Under the pieces are notes generated by a model that was given only the letters and a program-made list of their open reading frames with translations, was not told the origin of the DNA and did not search any database. Positions 32,095 through 41,318 of a stretch of DNA of 64,000 nt are shown one piece after another. Position 1 is the first letter of the stretch. Every line of letters starts with the position of its first letter. This DNA is from Halomonas sp. A40-4 (lineage in GTDB: Bacteria; Pseudomonadota; Gammaproteobacteria; Pseudomonadales; Halomonadaceae). The stretch is taken from assembly GCF_015767635.1 (NCBI RefSeq), contig NZ_CP065230.1, positions 2,046,001 to 2,110,000 of the forward strand, written 5' to 3'. Position numbers and translations under genes: made by a program.

Positions 32095-32418
32095 TCACCG
32101 GCCACCTTCGTGGCGTGGGTCGGGCTTGAACATGTCGTCGCCCACTTCATCAATGTAGCGCTGGGCTTTGGTGATCATTATGGCGTCGCAGGCATCTCGG
32201 CTGGGCAACATGTCCGAACGCTCAAAGCGGTGCTCAAGATCCTCGCCCTCGCCCTGAGGACGGCTGATCAAACCGCTCACCCGATACTGGCCACTCTGGT
32301 TATCGGGCTGAGAGGTGATCATGTAGCCTTTATATTCGACGGGGTCGGCCGACTGGGTTTTACCCGTGGCGCCTTCCTGACCGCCACCCAACAAACCTGA
32401 GAGTAATTTTTTTAACAT
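32095..32418 (-). CDS. HlyU-family protein
   Basis: 107 aa. DPVEYKGYMITSQPDNQSG then YRVSGLISR and the C-terminal ITKAQRYIDEVGDDMF match the short HlyU domain (Pfam HlyU) found in many proteobacteria, named after a haemolysin activator annotation. Despite the name it has no helix-turn-helix of the ArsR type. ATG at 32418 has GAGGAG upstream. 55 bp downstream of argG on the same strand, so likely co-transcribed. Confidence 0.78.
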   Translation of the reverse strand: MLKKLLSGLLGGGQEGATGKTQSADPVEYKGYMITSQPDNQSGQYRVSGLISRPQGEGEDLEHRFERSDMLPSRDACDAIMITKAQRYIDEVGDDMFKPDPRHEGGR

Positions 32419-32473
32419 TTTGACTCCTCGCGTCCGGCAGGCGGCAAGCCACACTTGCCGCCCAACCAGCCCG

Positions 32474-33694
32474 TTAGCTCTGTTGACGACCTTTACCAGC
32501 CGCAATCCGCAGACGCAGCGCGTTCAGCTTGATAAAGCCTTCAGCGTCTTTTTGATCGTAAGCACCGGCGTCGTCTTCAAAGGTGGCAATCGACTCATCA
32601 AACAGCGACTGCTCTGACTGACGGCCCACCACGATGGCATTGCCCTTGTAGAGCTTCATGCGCACAACACCCGAAACATTGTGCTGGGTTTCATCGATCG
32701 CCGCCTGAAGCATGCGACGCTCAGGGCTCCACCAGTAGCCGTTGTAGATGACTTCAGCGTACTTCGGCATCAACTGGTCTTTGAGATGGGCTTCTTCGCG
32801 GTCCAGGGTCAACGACTCGATCGCCCGATGGGCACGCAGCATGATGCTGCCCCCCGGGGTTTCGTAGCAGCCACGCGATTTCATGCCCACGTAGCGGTTT
32901 TCTACGATATCCAGACGGCCGATGCCGTTATCGCCACCCAGCTTATTGAGCTTTTCAAGCACTTCATGGGGTTTGAGGGCTTCACCATCAATCGCCACGA
33001 TATCGCCTTTCTCGAACGTGAGTTCCACGTAAGTCGGCTGATCAGGCGCCGCTTCCGGCGAGACACTCCAGCGCCACATGTCTTCTTCGGCTTCCGCCCA
33101 CGGATCTTCCAGAATGCCGCCTTCGTAAGAAATATGCAGCAGGTTGGCATCCATGGAATAAGGCGATTTTTTCTTTTTACTGGAAAAGTCGACGGGAATG
33201 TTGTGCTCTTCGCAGTACGCCATCAACTTTTCACGCGAAGTGAGATCCCACTCACGCCACGGTGCGATCACCTTCACACCAGGCTTAAGCGCATAACCGC
33301 CGAGTTCGAAGCGTACCTGGTCGTTGCCCTTGCCGGTCGCGCCATGGGAGATCGCATCGGCACCGGTCTCGTTGGCAATATCGATCAGGCGTTTGGCGAT
33401 CAACGGGCGGGCGATGGAGGTACCCAGCAGATATTCGCCTTCATAGATGGTGTTGGCGCGAAACATTGGGTAGACAAAATCACGCACAAACTCTTCGCGC
33501 AGGTCTTCAATGTAGATTTCTTTGACGCCCAACGCCTCTGCCTTGGCGCGCGCTGGCTCAACCTCTTCGCCTTGACCGATGTCGGCGGTAAATGTCACCA
33601 CCTCGCAGTTGTAGGTTTCTTGCAACCACTTAACGATAACGGATGTGTCCAGGCCGCCTGAGTATGCCAGCACAACCTTTTTGACATCGGACAT
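32474..33694 (-). CDS. argG: Argininosuccinate synthase
   Basis: 406 aa. Joins citrulline and aspartate with ATP. The ATP-pyrophosphatase P-loop [15 protein letters not shown] is at the N-terminus; [16 protein letters not shown] and [11 protein letters not shown] are conserved substrate-binding segments. Typical short (type 1) ArgG length. Produces PPi, which ppa in the same window can remove. Divergent from rnt. Confidence 0.97.
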   Translation of the reverse strand: MSDVKKVVLAYSGGLDTSVIVKWLQETYNCEVVTFTADIGQGEEVEPARAKAEALGVKEIYIEDLREEFVRDFVYPMFRANTIYEGEYLLGTSIARPLIAKRLIDIANETGADAISHGATGKGNDQVRFELGGYALKPGVKVIAPWREWDLTSREKLMAYCEEHNIPVDFSSKKKKSPYSMDANLLHISYEGGILEDPWAEAEEDMWRWSVSPEAAPDQPTYVELTFEKGDIVAIDGEALKPHEVLEKLNKLGGDNGIGRLDIVENRYVGMKSRGCYETPGGSIMLRAHRAIESLTLDREEAHLKDQLMPKYAEVIYNGYWWSPERRMLQAAIDETQHNVSGVVRMKLYKGNAIVVGRQSEQSLFDESIATFEDDAGAYDQKDAEGFIKLNALRLRIAAGKGRQQS

Positions 33695-33828
33695 TCTTGA
33701 CTCCTTTTCTGAACAATTGCGCGCCAGACTCGCTAATCGCGGAATGGCTTACGTTGAAAAACACCAGTCACCAAGTATAGCGTTCTCAGTGCTCAGCGAA
33801 TACCGCCAACGACGCCTTAAAAGGAAAC

Positions 33829-33837
33829 TGCTAGAAT
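33829..33837 (+). promoter_or_regulatory. Predicted extended -10 promoter of rnt
   Basis: TGCTAGAAT combines TGn with a 5/6 -10 box (TAGAAT) about 49 bp before the rnt start codon; no convincing -35. Confidence 0.45.
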
Positions 33838-33885
33838 CATCCACGAAAAGCGCTAACCGATTACTCGCAGACTAAGGAGAGCTGC

Positions 33886-34554
33886 ATGAGCGAGGCGATT
33901 GCCCGCGAATTAATGGCCCAACGTTTTCGCAGTTACCTGCCCGTTGTCGTTGATTTAGAGACCGGCGGCTTCAATGCACAAGGCGACGCCTTGCTGGAAA
34001 TTGCTGCCGTTACCCTGACAATGGACCCAGAAGGCAACCTTTTACCCGATGCCACTCATGCCTACCATATTCAGCCGTTTGAGGGGGCTAACGTTGAGCA
34101 GTCCGCGCTGGATTTCACCGGCATCAATCTGGATGACCCCTTACGTCAGCAGGTCGCGCTGAGTGAAGAAGAAGCCTTGGGCGAAATTTTTCGTCCTATT
34201 CGCAAATCGATTAAAGCCCACGGCTGTTCGCGGGCTATCCTGGTCGGCCATAACGCGGCATTCGACCATGGTTTTTTAAATGCGGCTGCCAACCGCTGCG
34301 GTGTCAAGCGCAACCCCTTTCACCCTTTTTCCAGCTTCGATACAGCGACCCTGGCGGGATTGGTCTATGGCCAGACCGTTCTGGCGCGCGCCTGCCAGGC
34401 AGCGGGTATCGAATTTGATAACAAAGCGGCTCACTCGGCACGCTACGATACCGAACGCACAGCAGAGCTGTTCTGCGCCATGGTCAACCGCTACAAGGAT
34501 TTAGGCGGCTGGCAGTTGGCCCAACGCGAACAGGCTCTGGATAGCGGCGACTAG
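33886..34554 (+). CDS. rnt: Ribonuclease T
   Basis: 222 aa. DEDDh 3'-5' exoribonuclease that trims tRNA and other small RNA ends. Motifs: [10 protein letters not shown] (Asp, Glu), [10 protein letters not shown] (Asp) and [13 protein letters not shown] (His, Asp). Length and the [17 protein letters not shown] start are those of E. coli RNase T (215 aa). AAGGAG precedes ATG 33886. Eighty bp upstream of the phosphofructokinase gene. Confidence 0.96.
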   Translation: MSEAIARELMAQRFRSYLPVVVDLETGGFNAQGDALLEIAAVTLTMDPEGNLLPDATHAYHIQPFEGANVEQSALDFTGINLDDPLRQQVALSEEEALGEIFRPIRKSIKAHGCSRAILVGHNAAFDHGFLNAAANRCGVKRNPFHPFSSFDTATLAGLVYGQTVLARACQAAGIEFDNKAAHSARYDTERTAELFCAMVNRYKDLGGWQLAQREQALDSGD

Positions 34555-34634
34555 CCGTATGCAGGCCTTAGCGCTTTACGCTAAACTTCGCCCACTTATT
34601 ACGCTTTCCGACTTTCAGGAGATGAGACGTTTCC

Positions 34635-35894
34635 ATGGCTCAGTATAATGCCTTCTACGCCCAATCAGGCGGTGTCACCGCTGTGATCAATGCCAGCGCT
34701 TGCGGCGTCATCGAAGCTTGCCGACAAGCCCCCGACCAGATTGGCAAGGTCTATGCCGGTCATAACGGCATTATTGGAGCCCTGACGGAAGACCTCATCG
34801 ATGTCACCCAGGAAAGCGACGACGCCATCGCGGCCTTGCGCCACACCCCGGGGGGTGCGTTTGGCTCTTGCCGCTACAAGCTTAAGGATATCGATACCCA
34901 CCGCGCCCAATACGAGCGCCTGATCGAGGTCTTCAAGGCCCACGATATCCGCTATTTCTTTTATAATGGCGGGGGTGACAGCGCCGACACCTGCCTAAAG
35001 GTCTCACAGCTTTCCGAAAAGCTTGGCTATCCGCTGACCGCGATTCATGTACCCAAAACCGTCGATAACGACCTGCCGGTTACCGACAACAGCCCAGGGT
35101 TTGGCAGTGTGGCGAAGTACATCGCCACCTCAACTCTTGAGACGTCGTTGGATATCGCCTCAATGTGCGCCACATCGACCAAGGTGTTTGTACTTGAAGT
35201 GATGGGTCGCCACGCTGGCTGGATCGCGGCGGCAGGCGGGTTAGCCGGTGAAGGTGCTGGTGAGCCCCCCCATCTGATTGTATTCCCGGAAATTCCTTTC
35301 AACCGCAAAGCGGTCATGGAAAGGGTCGAGCAAAGCGTCAAGCAGAATGGCTACTGCGTTATCGTGGTGTCGGAAGGGGCACGCTACGAAGACGGCACCT
35401 TCCTGGCCGATGCGGGCAACACCGACGCTTTTGGCCACCGCCAACTGGGCGGCGTTGCCCCTACGCTGGCAGGCATGATCAAGCAGGATCTGGGGTACAA
35501 ATACCACTGGGCCGTTGCGGATTACCTGCAGCGCGCTGCCCGTCACCTGGCGTCTAAAACCGATGTAGAACAGGCCTACGCGGTAGGTCGCGAAGCGGTA
35601 TCACTGGCACTGGCGGGCAAGAACGCCATGATGCCAGCGATTCGCCGTATTTCTCAGTCACCTTATCAGTGGGATGTTATCTCTGCCCCGCTCTCCCAGG
35701 TGGCGAACCAGGAAAAGTTCATGCCCCGCGACTTCATCAGCGAGGAAGGCTTCGACATTACCGACACGTGTCGCGACTATCTTTCACCGCTGATTCAGGG
35801 CGAAGATTTTCCACCGTTTGAAAACGGCCTGCCGAAAGTGGCCAAGCTGAAACTGGCCAAGGTAGAACGCAAGCTGCCTGTTTTCACGCTTTAA
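34635..35894 (+). CDS. pfp: 6-phosphofructokinase, probably PPi-dependent
   Basis: 419 aa. YAQSGGVTAVINAS at the N-terminus, the donor loop NGGGDSADT in place of the GGDGS of ATP enzymes, and catalytic PKTVDNDLP with Lys141 where ATP enzymes carry Gly; that Lys is the accepted mark of PPi specificity. LEVMGRHAGWIAAA is the fructose-6-phosphate site. PPi-PFK is reversible, so it could serve glycolysis or gluconeogenesis. The AGGAG lies unusually far (about 14 nt) from ATG 34635. Stands alone before a terminator. Confidence 0.9.
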   Translation: MAQYNAFYAQSGGVTAVINASACGVIEACRQAPDQIGKVYAGHNGIIGALTEDLIDVTQESDDAIAALRHTPGGAFGSCRYKLKDIDTHRAQYERLIEVFKAHDIRYFFYNGGGDSADTCLKVSQLSEKLGYPLTAIHVPKTVDNDLPVTDNSPGFGSVAKYIATSTLETSLDIASMCATSTKVFVLEVMGRHAGWIAAAGGLAGEGAGEPPHLIVFPEIPFNRKAVMERVEQSVKQNGYCVIVVSEGARYEDGTFLADAGNTDAFGHRQLGGVAPTLAGMIKQDLGYKYHWAVADYLQRAARHLASKTDVEQAYAVGREAVSLALAGKNAMMPAIRRISQSPYQWDVISAPLSQVANQEKFMPRDFISEEGFDITDTCRDYLSPLIQGEDFPPFENGLPKVAKLKLAKVERKLPVFTL

Positions 35895-35922
35895 CCGTTC
35901 GCTGATACCTGTAGGTTGATAC

Positions 35923-35963
35923 ACAAAAAGCCCGGGAGTCTCCACGACGCCCGGGCTTTTTGT
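35923..35963. terminator. Bidirectional terminator after pfp
   Basis: Stem ACAAAAAGCCCGGG / CCCGGGCTTTTTGT with a short loop between two convergent genes; U runs arise on both strands. Confidence 0.9.
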
Positions 35964-35987
35964 CAGCTCAACGGCAAAGAGCGAGCA

Positions 35988-37733
35988 CTAACGCAACAGC
36001 CAGGACAACACAAGCAGCAAGAGCAGAATACCGGCAACACCCTGCCAGAAATGGCGTGGCTCTTTGCGTTCTTTCTCGCCCGGTGTCCGTTTACCCAATG
36101 GCAGCCGCAAGGCATGCAGAAACTCGGATAACCGCCTGAAACGCAGTGATCGTTGAGGGTCCAATGCGCGCCGCAAGGCCTCATCAAGCTCCGGCGATAT
36201 TTCCGGATTAGTGGTGCGTGCATTGCGGTAGCTCAGCCCTTCCAGGTCGGTATGACTGCGCAGCCGGTTAGGCGTCAGGCTGTAAGGCAGTTCGCCCGTC
36301 AACAACCAATATACGGTCGACGCCAGCGAGTATTGGTCGCTGCGCCGCCCGACGCTGTCCCCGAGGGCATACTCGGGGGCCGTGTGCTCATTGAAGCCCA
36401 CTTGCCTTAACAGCTCGCCTGAATGGCGATGGCCGTCAACCTCGCGCATGTGGCAGGCACTGAAGTCGGCCAGGACGACCTTCCCGTGCGGGTCGATCAG
36501 AATATTATCGGGATTGACTTGCTGATGCAGGATGTCGCGATGGTGCAATGCCTGAACCGCTTTGCCCAACTGATTGGCGATATCCAGCCGCTGGGACAGG
36601 TTTGCCTGGGGATGGCGCTCGGCCCACTGACGCAGGGTCTCGCCCTCAACATGCTGCATCAGATAGTAAAGGTAACGCCGCGGCCGTGACGGCTCAACAA
36701 CCTTGACCACGAACGGCGAGTTGACCCGCTCTACCACCCACTGCTGGAGCAGAAAGTGCTCTAGATAGGCATTACGCAGCGAAAGCTCCGGGCTGGGCGC
36801 CTTCATGACCATTTCCCGCTCTGAGTAGACATCGCGCACACGGTATATGCGTGACTGGGCCGTACGCGACAACACCGCCAGCACCTCCAGGCCATCCAGT
36901 CTCGCCCCGGGGGCCAGTTCCGGCGGTATCGGCAATTCGCCATATAACTGACCGGGATGGTCGCTGCTTTCTTCAGGCAGTTCATCGATGCGTACCAACT
37001 GGAAACAGAACTGGTCACCCCCATAGCCGCGATCCTGAGCGCGTTGTTTCGCTTCATTGGCAAGGCGTTCACAGGCCGCATCTAGATCGCTGGCATCCTG
37101 GCGGATCAGTCGCACGTAGTCGGAAGGCAGCAAGGTGCCCCCAACGGCCTGGGTCGTAAACAGGAAAAGGTCGCCCTGCTTCATGGGCAGATGGGAGTAG
37201 TCAATATCCAGACTGCCATCCATACCCAGCGCCCGTGATGGATAGCGATACCCCCCAAGGTCCGTGACGTGGTCACGGGTCAGTTGTTCAAACTCGGCCC
37301 CTCTCAGGCGAAACACCAGGGTGTCACCCATATGGAACAGGTGGGCATCGCGTTCACGGAAGATCAAGGCCGACAGCGATGATACGAAGCTGCCATTCTG
37401 CACATGCTGGCTTTGACCATAACACCAGCTGTTGAGCGCTCTTAGTACACGCGTCGCCGAGGTTTTTACATCCCAGTGATCAGGTGTTGAAAAATAATCG
37501 GCTAAAAACCCCCTTACGCTTAAATCGCCTGCCTGTTTGGCCAGGGTATTGCGCGCCAGCGAGTCGCTAATGACCGCGCAACTCCCTTTAGCCTTGAGCA
37601 AAGGCGGCTCGGGGAAGCGTACCGACATGGAGCTGCGGTGCAGGCGCCGATCCGGGGCAACAAATGCCTGACCGTAACTGATCAGCAATTGGGCATGGGC
37701 CAAGTCATCCTCCTGAGCATACAGCATTGGCAA
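35988..37733 (-). CDS. Membrane-anchored PP2C-like/protein-kinase-like fusion, probable pseudoenzyme
   Basis: 581 aa. Residues ~12-255 resemble a PP2C phosphatase, ~275-550 a Ser/Thr protein kinase, and the last ~20 a membrane helix (GILLLLLVLSWLL). It belongs to the bifunctional kinase/phosphatase type. The PP2C part lacks the first metal Asp (HRSSMSV where NQD is expected) and has ISDSLAR for ADG, FTTQAVGG for TDG and GGDQF at the last site. The kinase part keeps Lys (MVMKAPSP), DFS and APEY but has HQQVNPDN, so Gln405 replaces the catalytic Asp. Both activities are doubtful; a binding or scaffold role is inferred. Monocistronic. Confidence 0.82.
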   Translation of the reverse strand: MPMLYAQEDDLAHAQLLISYGQAFVAPDRRLHRSSMSVRFPEPPLLKAKGSCAVISDSLARNTLAKQAGDLSVRGFLADYFSTPDHWDVKTSATRVLRALNSWCYGQSQHVQNGSFVSSLSALIFRERDAHLFHMGDTLVFRLRGAEFEQLTRDHVTDLGGYRYPSRALGMDGSLDIDYSHLPMKQGDLFLFTTQAVGGTLLPSDYVRLIRQDASDLDAACERLANEAKQRAQDRGYGGDQFCFQLVRIDELPEESSDHPGQLYGELPIPPELAPGARLDGLEVLAVLSRTAQSRIYRVRDVYSEREMVMKAPSPELSLRNAYLEHFLLQQWVVERVNSPFVVKVVEPSRPRRYLYYLMQHVEGETLRQWAERHPQANLSQRLDIANQLGKAVQALHHRDILHQQVNPDNILIDPHGKVVLADFSACHMREVDGHRHSGELLRQVGFNEHTAPEYALGDSVGRRSDQYSLASTVYWLLTGELPYSLTPNRLRSHTDLEGLSYRNARTTNPEISPELDEALRRALDPQRSLRFRRLSEFLHALRLPLGKRTPGEKERKEPRHFWQGVAGILLLLLVLSWLLR

Positions 37734-37875
37734 CTGACATCACTGTCTAGGACTTCCTATGATACACACTGGAGATACTGAACGATGCTCGCCAAACGTC
37801 GTGACCTTATCAAGCTTGCCGTGCAGTCCGATCGCAGGATGGCAAACGCTTTGTCGTCGCAACACCTATGTCGCA

Positions 37876-37905
37876 TTGGTAATCTTGCGGCCATGTTCGT
37901 ATAAT
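37876..37905 (+). promoter_or_regulatory. Predicted sigma-70 promoter of ppa
   Basis: TTGGTA (37876-37881), 18-bp spacer, perfect TATAAT (37900-37905), about 55 nt before the ppa start codon. Confidence 0.65.
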
Positions 37906-37965
37906 CCGGTGTTATTCATACAGCAACTTCGATTGCCTAGCCATTGTACGACCAAGGAATTAACG

Positions 37966-38496
37966 ATGAACTTCGACAACATCCCCGCTGGTAAGGATCT
38001 GCCCAACGACTTGTATGTGGCGATTGAAATTCCTGCCAATCATGCGCCGATCAAATACGAGATCGATAAGGACATGGGGGCCCTGCTGGTCGACCGCTTT
38101 ATGGCCACCCCCATGTTCTACCCGGCCAACTACGGTTTTATTCCCCACACCTTGGCCGACGATGGCGACCCGCTGGACGCACTTGTCGTCACTCCACATC
38201 CGGTGCAGCCCGGCAGTATCATTCGTGCACGCCCCGTCGGCATCCTGAACATGACTGATGAAGCCGGGGAAGACGCCAAGCTGGTATGTGTCCCGCACCC
38301 CAAGCTTAGCTCGCTCTATGACGACGTTCAGGAAGTCACCGACCTGCCCGAATTGCTGCGTCAGCAAATTGCCCACTTCTTCGAGAATTATAAAGATCTG
38401 GAAAAAGGCAAATGGGTTAAAGTCGAGTCCTGGGAAGGTGTCGATGCGGCACGCAAAGCCATTGAAAAATCGGCAGCGGCCTACCAAAAAGCCTAA
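37966..38496 (+). CDS. ppa: Inorganic pyrophosphatase
   Basis: 176 aa, family I (E. coli 176 aa). Hydrolyses PPi to drive biosynthesis. Metal site [11 protein letters not shown] and [15 protein letters not shown] with the substrate Lys and Arg are intact. ATG at 37966 has AAGGA 9 nt upstream; the frame stays open to 37759 but that part is not conserved. Preceded by a good promoter and followed by a UUCG-loop terminator. Confidence 0.97.
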   Translation: MNFDNIPAGKDLPNDLYVAIEIPANHAPIKYEIDKDMGALLVDRFMATPMFYPANYGFIPHTLADDGDPLDALVVTPHPVQPGSIIRARPVGILNMTDEAGEDAKLVCVPHPKLSSLYDDVQEVTDLPELLRQQIAHFFENYKDLEKGKWVKVESWEGVDAARKAIEKSAAAYQKA

Positions 38497-38511
38497 GCGT
38501 ACGTGATGAAC

Positions 38512-38541
38512 GGGGCCACCTTCGGGTGGCCCTGTTTCGTT
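38512..38541 (+). terminator. ppa terminator
   Basis: GGGCCACC / GGTGGCCC stem closed by a TTCG tetraloop, followed by TGTTTCGTT, about 15 bp after the stop codon. Confidence 0.75.
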
Positions 38542-38632
38542 GACGGTCAGCATTCTCCCTGAAGCCCGTTGCCAGCGCGCCACGTTGCGTTATGCTAGCT
38601 GCTGATATGACGTTATCGACCAAGGACACATT

Positions 38633-40558
38633 TTGCACACGATTCGACGTTTAGGTCTGTTGCTTCTGCTCGGCACGCTACCATTATTTGCCCAGGCGCA
38701 GTGGTTCTCTTCAAGCGATCAGAACGACGACTTTCTACCCGTCCTGGAAGCCTTTCAACCCACCGCCTGGCATGACGGCGACACGCTCTTCGTGGGCGTC
38801 GAAGTCGCTGACGGGTATTACCTCTACCGGCACCAGTTTGCCGTGGAAAGCCTGACGAACAATGTTCGCCTGGGTATGGCCGAACTGCCCGAGGGTACCT
38901 TCACCAATGATGAGTTCATGGGTGACGTCTATATTTTCCGCGACCAAGTGGTCATGGAAGCGCCGTTGGAAAGTGACTTTTCAGGTCCGTTGGATGTCGA
39001 CTTCACCTTCCAGGGCTGCGCCGATGCCGGGCTTTGTTACCCGCCGGAAACCATCGCACTGAAGGCTACCGAGAGCCAACCGCCACGCGCATATGCCGAC
39101 TGGGAGACCGGAGCGAACGCCGACGAAACGCCTCCCGCATCGCCTACGGACGCGTCGAATAACGCCACCGATGCGGCAACGGCTGCCGACTCGACGGTGG
39201 CATTGAACCACAGCGCTGCAACCCTTGGCGCGCCACAAAGCGAGGACAGCCGCTTCAGCCAACTGATGACCGATGCCAGCCTGCCGCTGGCGCTAGGGCT
39301 TTTCTTCCTGGCCGGCATCGGACTGACATTCACACCCTGCGTATTGCCGATGGTGCCCATCCTGTCTTCGATCATCATCGGTCAACAGCCCTCACGTCCC
39401 CGTGCGTTCATGCTGTCGGCCAGCTATGTACTGGGTATGGCCATTACCTACGCTGGCGCGGGTGTGCTGATGGGCCTCTTTGGGGCCGGTCTCAACCTCC
39501 AGGCACAGCTCCAGTCCGCGCCGGTACTGATCTCCTTTGCCATTCTGTTCAGCGTGTTTGGCATGGCAATGCTTGGCGCCTTTGATTTACGCCTTTCACC
39601 ACGCCTGGCGCAACGCGTCGATGCCTGGCAGACACGAGCACAACGCAGCGGCCCGGCTGGCCTGGCACTGGCAGGTGCACTCTCGGTCCTGGTGGTGTCT
39701 CCCTGTGTAACGGCACCCTTGGCCGGGGCACTGGTGATCATTTCCACCACCGGTGATGCGCTGACGGGAGGTGCCATGCTATTTGCACTGGGCATGGGGA
39801 TGGGCGTGCCGCTATTGCTGGTCGGCACCTTCGGCGCCACTCTGCTGCCACGTTCCGGCGCATGGCTTAACGGGGTCAAAATGGCTTTTGGGCTATTGCT
39901 GTTCGGGGTGGCAATCTGGATGGTAGAACGCCTGATAGCACCGTCAATTGCCCTGCTGCTCTGGGCGGGGCTTGCCATTGGCACCGCCCTCACACTGGGC
40001 GCCTTGCAAACCCATACGCCATCGGGCTGGGCTAAAGCGCGTCAAACGCTGGGCCTTATCCTGCTGACCTGGGGCATCGCCCTTACCCTTGGCGCTGCCT
40101 TGGGCTCGCATAATCCGCTGCGCCCGCTAAACATCCAGACGACCAACAAAAGCGACGCTCAAGCACCATTGGCTTTTAAGCATTTGGACAGCTTGCCAGC
40201 ACTCAACAGCGCCATCGACACAGCTGAGACAAAGGGCAAACCCGTCTTCGTTCATTTTACGGCTGACTGGTGCATCTCATGTCGCCAGTTGGAGCGCAAG
40301 GTCTATACTGACCCCGATGTCATTGAGCAACTTTCAGGCTTTGAGCGCATTGCCGTCGATGTCACCGATACCAATGAGCAAAGTCGGCAACTATTGAACC
40401 GCTACCAGCTTTTTGGCCCACCCAGCCTGCTCTTTTTCCAGAATGGTCAGGAGGTCCGTGCAGCGCGCATACAGGGCGATATCAACGCCGCCGACTTTGC
40501 CCAGCACCTGCGCGAATTGGCGCGCTGGGAAGAGAGTCGCCAGGCAGGCAACGGTTAG
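38633..40558 (+). CDS. dsbD: Thiol:disulfide interchange protein DsbD
   Basis: 641 aa. Signal peptide (RLGLLLLLGTLPLFAQAQ), periplasmic alpha domain with the Cys pair in FQGCADAGLCYPPE, eight-helix beta domain with Cys in TFTPCVLPMVP and VVSPCVTAPLAGA, and a C-terminal thioredoxin-like gamma domain with CISC in FTADWCISCRQLE. It passes electrons from cytoplasmic thioredoxin to periplasmic DsbC-type proteins and cytochrome maturation. TTG start at 38633 with AAGGA upstream places the signal peptide correctly. A Thr/Ala/Asp-rich linker separates alpha and beta. Confidence 0.96.
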   Translation: MHTIRRLGLLLLLGTLPLFAQAQWFSSSDQNDDFLPVLEAFQPTAWHDGDTLFVGVEVADGYYLYRHQFAVESLTNNVRLGMAELPEGTFTNDEFMGDVYIFRDQVVMEAPLESDFSGPLDVDFTFQGCADAGLCYPPETIALKATESQPPRAYADWETGANADETPPASPTDASNNATDAATAADSTVALNHSAATLGAPQSEDSRFSQLMTDASLPLALGLFFLAGIGLTFTPCVLPMVPILSSIIIGQQPSRPRAFMLSASYVLGMAITYAGAGVLMGLFGAGLNLQAQLQSAPVLISFAILFSVFGMAMLGAFDLRLSPRLAQRVDAWQTRAQRSGPAGLALAGALSVLVVSPCVTAPLAGALVIISTTGDALTGGAMLFALGMGMGVPLLLVGTFGATLLPRSGAWLNGVKMAFGLLLFGVAIWMVERLIAPSIALLLWAGLAIGTALTLGALQTHTPSGWAKARQTLGLILLTWGIALTLGAALGSHNPLRPLNIQTTNKSDAQAPLAFKHLDSLPALNSAIDTAETKGKPVFVHFTADWCISCRQLERKVYTDPDVIEQLSGFERIAVDVTDTNEQSRQLLNRYQLFGPPSLLFFQNGQEVRAARIQGDINAADFAQHLRELARWEESRQAGNG

Positions 40559-40745
40559 ATATTGGGGCGTCCTGTCGCGAACGCCGTCAAACGACCGTTT
40601 AAGAATAGCCTTATGTGCCAGGCATGTGATAACTGGACATCGATAACGTTTTTCGGCACACTTCGCCACCATATTGATTGAACTTCTGCTTTTATAAGCA
40701 GTAAAAAAGGGTAACGTTCGTCATCATGCGGCGTTCTCTACATTT

Positions 40746-40751
40746 TATAAT
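40746..40751 (+). promoter_or_regulatory. Possible acc operon -10 box
   Basis: A perfect TATAAT in the 259-bp dsbD-accB gap, about 67 bp before accB; no good -35. A small stem (CTGCTT / AAGCAG near 40687-40702) lies upstream of it. Confidence 0.4.
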
Positions 40752-40817
40752 TTGGTTTACTGCGCTATTGACGCGTGATGAACACACCACTCTCAACGAT
40801 AGTGATGGGGCTAGGTA

Positions 40818-41288
40818 ATGGATATCCGTAAAGTCAAAAAACTGATTGAACTGCTTGAAGAATCCAATATTAGCGAGATTGAAATCCAGGAAGGCGAAGA
40901 GTCGGTTCGCATCAGTCGTCATCCCAATGGGGGCACCTGGCACCCGCAGTCAATGCCCCAGTACGCTCAGCCTGCCCCTCAACAGCAACCTGCTGCGCCT
41001 GCGGCTAACGCCGCAACGCCTGAAGAAGAGCCCGCTCCAGGCAACAGCTATCGCGGCGAAGCCATCAACTCGCCAATGGTCGGTACCTTCTATCGCAGCC
41101 CCGCGCCTGGCGCCAAATCCTTTGTTGAAGTCGGCGATACGGTCAAGCAAGGCGATACGGTGTGTATCGTGGAAGCCATGAAGATGATGAACCAAATTGA
41201 AGCCGACCGTGACGGCGTGGTGGAAGCCATTCTGGTAGAAGACGGTGAGCCGGTGGAATTCGATCAGCCAATGATCGTCATCGCTTAA
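40818..41288 (+). CDS. accB: Acetyl-CoA carboxylase biotin carboxyl carrier protein
   Basis: 156 aa. N-terminal helical part ([20 protein letters not shown]), Ala/Pro/Gln-rich linker, and biotinyl domain with the modified Lys in [16 protein letters not shown]. The [16 protein letters not shown] thumb-bearing segment is present. First committed step of fatty acid synthesis. 30 bp upstream of accC. Confidence 0.97.
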   Translation: MDIRKVKKLIELLEESNISEIEIQEGEESVRISRHPNGGTWHPQSMPQYAQPAPQQQPAAPAANAATPEEEPAPGNSYRGEAINSPMVGTFYRSPAPGAKSFVEVGDTVKQGDTVCIVEAMKMMNQIEADRDGVVEAILVEDGEPVEFDQPMIVIA

Positions 41289-41318
41289 TCCTTCATTTCA
41301 ATACGGGTGGACTCTCCC

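Noticed and set aside
32681..33661. Long plus-strand open frame (326 codons) inside argG
   Set aside because: Antisense shadow of argG caused by codon bias; no independent support.
37759..37965. Long N-terminal extension of pyrophosphatase
   Set aside because: The 69 extra codons carry the promoter and ribosome site; the family starts at [11 protein letters not shown].
40687..40702. Terminator of dsbD from the CTGCTT/AAGCAG stem
   Set aside because: The stem is only 6 bp and is followed by A, not T, on the plus strand.
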